DNA of 24,448 bases. Source: a virus. The DNA lies in the IMG/VR virus record IMGVR_UViG_3300009008_000241, positions 1-24,448 of that record; one strand, given 5' to 3'. Of this stretch, positions 20,158 to 24,448 are shown piece after piece (the stretch's first letter is position 1; every line of letters begins with the position of its first letter). Both the position numbers and the translations under genes were made by a program. The notes under the pieces were generated by a model. The model worked only from the letters and a program-made list of their open reading frames with translations. It did not search any database and was not told where the DNA came from.

Positions 20158-20706
20158 TTAGGCTAATTCGAACAATCCTGCTCCAGATGATGAAATTAGC
20201 TCTGCCCAGTCATATCTCACGGTCAACTCTAGATCGGTAAGTGCATCCTCTTCATAAGAAAGCTCACTAAATGTAACCTTTCGAAGCCATGCGTTCTTAA
20301 ATGTCCACGTTTCAAGTGCGCCTTCACCGGTTGCGTCAATAATTTCAACGCTAAGTTCTCCCAGTTCTGATATGGCGCTAGCCTTGTCCATTGTAGATAG
20401 GCTGTTCATATCTTTTGGGGGACTATATCCTGCATTTTGAATAATGGTCGACATAACCTCCGCGGCATCAGGGGTGATGGGATCAACCAGTGTGAAGTTC
20501 ACCTCTGACCATTTGACTCGGCCGGGATAATAAAAAGTATGATTAAGATAAGCATGTTCTGCTTCTTGAACCTCTATTTCCGGTCGTGATACTTTTTTAA
20601 CCAACCATTGAATGTTATCAAAGCTGCCTAGCGTCAACACAAATCTAAACGCACGTTTAGGGTCTTGAAGTGGTGCCGACCAAAAATTCGTATTCTTATC
20701 TGCCAT
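20158..20706 (-). CDS. Tail tube protein, T4 gp19-like
   Basis: A 182-residue tail tube monomer that polymerises into hexameric rings inside the sheath; T4 gp19 has 163. Features are the start with N-T-N-F-W-S-A-P-L, the strand pattern F-R-F-V-L-T-L, the segment V-K-K-V-S-R-P-E-I-E-V-Q-E-A-E-H (about 37-52), then Y-Y-P-G-R-V-K-W-S-E-V-N-F-T-L-V-D-P, a helix D-A-A-E-V-M-S-T-I-I, and the closing strand L-E-L-T-V-R-Y-D-W-A. This is the classic layout of the tube/Hcp-like family in T4-type phages. ATG at 20706 follows GAGGAG. It is 53 bases downstream of the sheath gene; sheath-tube pairs are always adjacent in contractile phages. Confidence 0.92.
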   Translation of the reverse strand: MADKNTNFWSAPLQDPKRAFRFVLTLGSFDNIQWLVKKVSRPEIEVQEAEHAYLNHTFYYPGRVKWSEVNFTLVDPITPDAAEVMSTIIQNAGYSPPKDMNSLSTMDKASAISELGELSVEIIDATGEGALETWTFKNAWLRKVTFSELSYEEDALTDLELTVRYDWAELISSSGAGLFELA

Positions 20707-20759
20707 TATCTTTTATTCTCCTCATAATATATAGTAGTTAATTAGCTTTTTAATATCGC

Positions 20760-23720
20760 CTAGTCCTCAAACGCCGCTCCATCGTTTGTAATTACAAAAT
20801 CAATTGCAATAAATTCAATAGCTTTAGCCGGTTTCAAGAAAATCTTTGCATACATAATATTTCTGTCAACAAGATCCGGTGTAGTGGTTGTTTCATCCAA
20901 CACTATTTTATAATTTTCCAAACCTTGATTGGCTTTAATATTTGCCAAGAATGGCTCCACTTGACCTCTAAATCTTGCCCACGTTGTTCGCGTATTCTGC
21001 GCGAACAATAATCTAGATGCAATTCTAGAAATTTCTTTTTTCACAAGTACCATCAGGCGGCGAACATTAATTCTGTCGAGCGCCGACAATGATGCCTGTA
21101 AAGTTTTCTGGCCAAAAATAACAACTCCTTCCGCCGGGAAAGTGGCAATAGGATTGATATTGTTTTCATATAATTTGTCTCTTTCGCTGGACTTTAGCTT
21201 CTCTCGCGTCTGTACAACCGGCAACCCTGCCGCGCCTTCAGACAAGCCACCTCTGGTGAAGCCGGCGGGTGCGAACCACGCTGCTGAATTGGCCTCGGCA
21301 CTGCCCATGACACCAAGCGCCACAACTGATGGCGGTACCCAAACAAGCGCATTATTCAGTGAGTCGCGAATCTGCACCCACGGATAGTAACAACAGCCAT
21401 AGCTGTTATTCAGCTTTCTCGCTTTAATGTTGGTGACCGCGGTGGAAACGCTACCAAGCCTGTTTTCAGGATCCGATGAGGATTCTGCAGCTGTCTGATA
21501 TCCCGTGTCCAAGTCAATAATCGCTAGTGCGTCCGCTCTGTCCTCGCACGTATCGAGCAATCTAGAGGTTAAGGACTCGTTGTATATACCGGGCATGGCA
21601 GCCAAGTTATATTCAACATCTTCGGGATTTGATATCGTATCAATTGCCCTCTTAATCGTATAATAAGCGTAGCTAGAAAGCTCATTGGAGGCCGCTTTTG
21701 TGGTTGTGTTATTAAAGGGATCTGCCTCTTTAATATTAACACCTTGCGAGCCGCCATGGAACACCGTAGTGAATTGATCAAAACCGGCATCTATAATGTT
21801 TTGATAGCCGCCGCCTGCAGCGTTCTTCGATGTACCATCGTGGTAAGAACCAGAAATGTACCATGCTTTCGCCGGCGAAGAACCTGTGGTGCTACCGCTA
21901 ACATCATCAAGCGTGAAATACCACGATGATTCTACACACGATGTTGAGTCCGTGATGCTTGATGGTAGCGTTCGAACGATATCCTGAACGCTGCGCGCAT
22001 ATCTAGTCTTATTTGCATTCGGAGATGAACCATGTATCGACAAGTCCACACCAAAGAATGTTTTTGTCTCGTCGCCCAGATCCAAATCGGCACTGTTTGA
22101 GCGAAGAGGAATTGTCGGGAAAACAAATGAAGCTGTAACATTTCTATTGTCCCCCCATGTGCCAGAGATGAAGCCATATTGACTTGCTCCTTCGGACACA
22201 CCATATCCACCAACATTTGGTATGTCATCGTGGCCAACCACGAACGTTTGTGCGCTAGCGGAAGTGGCATGCTCCGAGCCAAGAAGAAGGGCAGTTGTTG
22301 AGCCTGTCTGATCGTTAACAGTCACCTGACTACCAGAGCCGATTGATGTAAAGCCTTTAAATCTTGGAGGACCATATACGCCAAATGGTAAACACTCTGC
22401 ATTTATTTTACCGTCAGCAACATCGCCGTTAACTTCGACCCTGACTCTCTTGGATACATTGGGCCAGTCGCCAAACTCGCGTAATCTTTGTTCTGTATCG
22501 TCCCACGTAGTATATTTTGTACCAATTTTTCTTCCAACATAATTAATTGAATTCGGGTTCAAATTACACTGCGTATATCGCTCAATGTTTCGTGGGCGTT
22601 TGTCCGTATCTGACATGCGCCGGATAGATAAAGTGAACGTACCATACGCGTCCACATCTTGATTGGGAGAGGGCTTGATGTCCGAAATGGAAACCTTAAC
22701 ATTGTTTTGGTCCCACGTGCCCGGGCTCAAACACACCAACCTGAAGAGTTTTTGCATGTTTTGTGGATTATATGATGCCGTATCGTTGGTGAGATCCTGT
22801 GAAAAGAACCAACCGGTTCTTGCTTCCTCTGCATCTTTTTGTACAATACCCTTGTTAGCGCTGCCACTCTGCAGGGCCAAAATAACACCGAATTGTTGGC
22901 CGGCACTGGAGCCGGTTACGGTGGCGTTAACATAGTCTTCATACGTCTCGCCAAGCCAATAAGTTTTAGCGGTGCCCTTGGTCACAGTGCTGTTAGTGAG
23001 CGTAGGGTTGGTGTTAAAAACTTTACGAATAAATTTATCAGAATTTATATTAAAGTTAAAGGAGTGATCGACAAAATTTGTTACAGTTCCGTTCGCACCA
23101 CCCGTATCAATTTGAAGTTTGAATTCTTTATCTGCGCCTTGGGTTTGAACCCACGTGGCGGCGCGAGCGGCAGAAACTGCAGCGGCGTTGCCAAATGATT
23201 CGCCGGTTGTACCAGATAGTCTGATGCTTCCGGTTTCCAGATACCACACGGCTGCAAGGGTGCCTGTTAAATTTGATGTTGCGCTGCCGCTATCAATAAT
23301 AAACAAGCCGTATGCACCACCATTAGAGCCAGAGGTGGTGGTGGCGGTGGAATTCGCTGTCTCCCAACCGGCCTCACCTTGATCTGCTGTATAATTTGTG
23401 TGTGCATAACCCAACAATCTCACTATAGTTACTGGGTTGTTGTTTTTTAAGTAGGCTTGTGCAGCATAAGATGCATAAGTGGGCGCTAGTGATTGTCCGT
23501 TTCTCCAAATATCAGTTCCGCCGAGCCCTGCTTCTGGTTCTCCAAAAATTTCTACAAATTCTGAAAACGACTGTACGGTAATCGGCTTCATAGCTGGGCC
23601 GCGGGTTGTGCGTCCGATGATTACTGGACCCATTCGCGCGGGTGCAGATTCGATCTGTGATTGATCGATTTCATCGATGAAAACTCCGGGCGAAACAAAC
23701 TTAAATTTTTTAACAGACAT
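20760..23720 (-). CDS. Tail sheath protein
   Basis: A 986-residue contractile sheath subunit. The N-terminus has the sheath opening (F-V-S-P-G-V-F-I-D-E-I-D at 7-18, then P-V-I-I-G-R-T-T-R-G-P), which forms the strand handed to the neighbouring subunit, then V-Q-S-F-S-E-F-V-E-I-F-G. The C-terminus has the conserved core: R-I-N-V-R-R-L-M-V-L-V-K-K-E-I and A-R-F-R-G-Q-V-E-P-F-L, then the closing I-E-F-I-A-I-D-F-V-I-T. T4 gp18 has 659, so over 300 extra residues fall in the middle (about 110-600), rich in Ser, Thr, Gly and Asn, forming surface domains of the extended tail. ATG at 23720 follows AAGGAG. The 87-base gap upstream holds no recognised promoter. Confidence 0.95.
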   Translation of the reverse strand: MSVKKFKFVSPGVFIDEIDQSQIESAPARMGPVIIGRTTRGPAMKPITVQSFSEFVEIFGEPEAGLGGTDIWRNGQSLAPTYASYAAQAYLKNNNPVTIVRLLGYAHTNYTADQGEAGWETANSTATTTSGSNGGAYGLFIIDSGSATSNLTGTLAAVWYLETGSIRLSGTTGESFGNAAAVSAARAATWVQTQGADKEFKLQIDTGGANGTVTNFVDHSFNFNINSDKFIRKVFNTNPTLTNSTVTKGTAKTYWLGETYEDYVNATVTGSSAGQQFGVILALQSGSANKGIVQKDAEEARTGWFFSQDLTNDTASYNPQNMQKLFRLVCLSPGTWDQNNVKVSISDIKPSPNQDVDAYGTFTLSIRRMSDTDKRPRNIERYTQCNLNPNSINYVGRKIGTKYTTWDDTEQRLREFGDWPNVSKRVRVEVNGDVADGKINAECLPFGVYGPPRFKGFTSIGSGSQVTVNDQTGSTTALLLGSEHATSASAQTFVVGHDDIPNVGGYGVSEGASQYGFISGTWGDNRNVTASFVFPTIPLRSNSADLDLGDETKTFFGVDLSIHGSSPNANKTRYARSVQDIVRTLPSSITDSTSCVESSWYFTLDDVSGSTTGSSPAKAWYISGSYHDGTSKNAAGGGYQNIIDAGFDQFTTVFHGGSQGVNIKEADPFNNTTTKAASNELSSYAYYTIKRAIDTISNPEDVEYNLAAMPGIYNESLTSRLLDTCEDRADALAIIDLDTGYQTAAESSSDPENRLGSVSTAVTNIKARKLNNSYGCCYYPWVQIRDSLNNALVWVPPSVVALGVMGSAEANSAAWFAPAGFTRGGLSEGAAGLPVVQTREKLKSSERDKLYENNINPIATFPAEGVVIFGQKTLQASLSALDRINVRRLMVLVKKEISRIASRLLFAQNTRTTWARFRGQVEPFLANIKANQGLENYKIVLDETTTTPDLVDRNIMYAKIFLKPAKAIEFIAIDFVITNDGAAFED

Positions 23721-23807
23721 CCTTTATTTCTCCTTGCATATTCTAGGGGGTAAAAATGCTTTGTCTTTACTTTAATAAATAGTAATTAAAATATTGAAAA
23801 TCCATAT

Positions 23808-24448
23808 TTAAGATCTATAAAATGTTTTAGTTAGGTCTCCGTGCTCCGGGGAGTCACTCAATACGACCCTTTCTCTCGGCATACGAACTTCCACTTTGTT
23901 TTCCCTAACCACTACCTTGGGGGTCTCCTGATTTTTATCTTCCCCTATTAAATAGCCTAAAATCTTAATATCTATCTTCGTCTTGTACTGTCTTTGCTCT
24001 TGTTCCATGGAGGCAACATTGTTGTCAAGCGAAAAATCTTGCTGTATAAATCCCGGATATTGATGGCTATTTTTATAAATTGTAAAATAATTTATTCCGC
24101 CAGTACGAGTTATAAACGGTGTAACAGCCTCGTTCATTTGCTGTTGATACTCTGTCATCATCGTGATCGAATATGTGACCTCAATATATGCCGGCATGGG
24201 GATCGATATCATTTGATATACAACTTTTTCATTTTCTTTTTTATTTCCGAACCCATCCTTCAATGGAAAATTATCTTGTTTAACGCTACTCTTCTTCCTG
24301 TCGGCGTTTGCAAATTCTGATGTTTTTTGTTGTTGTAGTTTTCTCGTCACCTGTATTGAACCACCCTTGTGATCTCCATTGGCTGGGATATTTCCCCAGA
24401 ACATCCCCTTTCTAGCAGGATCTTTAACCATAGCTGTTCGTTCGACTG
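23808..24448 (-). CDS. Tail or neck structural protein (partial, 5' end cut by window)
   Basis: An ATG at 24431 opens a 207-residue frame, but the codons before it (V-E-R-T-A) are open to the window edge and there is no ribosome site before that ATG, so the gene probably starts outside. The visible part has a Lys/Gln-rich segment, a core with V-V-Y-Q-M-I-S-I-P-M-P-A-Y-I-E-V-T-Y-S-I at about 70-89, a helix E-Y-Q-Q-Q-M-N-E-A-V-T-P-F, then strands K-T-K-I-D-I-K-I-L-G-Y-L-I-G and a tail with V-V-R-E-N-K-V-E-V-R-M-P-R-E-R-V. It looks like a tail completion or neck protein placed before the sheath, comparable in place to T4 gp3/gp15, but the family is not proven. Confidence 0.72.
   Translation of the reverse strand, partial: VERTAMVKDPARKGMFWGNIPANGDHKGGSIQVTRKLQQQKTSEFANADRKKSSVKQDNFPLKDGFGNKKENEKVVYQMISIPMPAYIEVTYSITMMTEYQQQMNEAVTPFITRTGGINYFTIYKNSHQYPGFIQQDFSLDNNVASMEQEQRQYKTKIDIKILGYLIGEDKNQETPKVVVRENKVEVRMPRERVVLSDSPEHGDLTKTFYRS

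Overview
The window looks like part of the genome of a lytic contractile-tailed bacteriophage (myovirus, class Caudoviricetes), probably marine or environmental and only distantly related to T4. The reasons are a complete tail module (sheath, tube, tape measure, baseplate hub, LysM baseplate protein), a T4-style replication set (gp32-like single-strand DNA-binding protein, RecA/UvsX-like recombinase, T4 RNase H/FEN-type 5' nuclease, family A polymerase), a phage-type ThyX, and tight packing. Every supported gene lies on the minus strand, so transcription runs from high to low coordinates. Gaps are usually under 100 nt and most genes carry an AGGAGG-like ribosome site. Both ends cut through genes. 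Base composition looks roughly 40% GC by eye (not calculated).

Region 24448-9922 is structural. In order of transcription: a tail/neck-type protein cut by the window end, tail sheath, tail tube, a T4 gp26-type baseplate chaperone, a short downstream frame, a small conserved protein, the tape measure, a baseplate tube-like protein, a LysM (gp53-like) baseplate protein, a large hub protein and an unassigned 442-residue protein. The chaperone and the short frame sit between tube and tape measure, where long-tailed phages make a frameshifted pair of tail assembly chaperones. A run of seven T exactly at the overlap, and no usable start for the second frame, suggest that this phage does the same by a +1 or -2 shift.

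Region 9909-5458 is DNA replication and recombination: an exonuclease-less family A polymerase, a small protein beginning with an ITK..L..IIKEE peptide, a divergent FtsZ/tubulin-like protein, the zinc-binding single-strand DNA-binding protein, a strong hairpin, and the RecA-like recombinase. A tubulin relative lodged among replication genes suggests a cytoskeletal or DNA-positioning role.

Region 5432-1 is accessory: a secreted His/Arg-rich protein with DNA-level repeats, a ParB/sulfiredoxin-fold gene bracketed by an exact 33-bp direct repeat, a membrane-anchored Cys-rich protein, ThyX, the 5' nuclease, a zinc-ribbon protein behind a promoter-like sequence, then a putative restriction endonuclease overlapping a beta-class DNA methyltransferase. 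The last codons of the methyltransferase are the 5' half of a tRNA (anticodon CAU) whose 3' half is missing. Beyond it starts a second protein with the ITK..L..IIKKE leader.

The points most worth following are the chaperone frameshift, the degenerate tubulin, the half tRNA fused to the methyltransferase, the direct-repeat cassette, and the shared N-terminal leader peptide, which may be a capsid-targeting signal.
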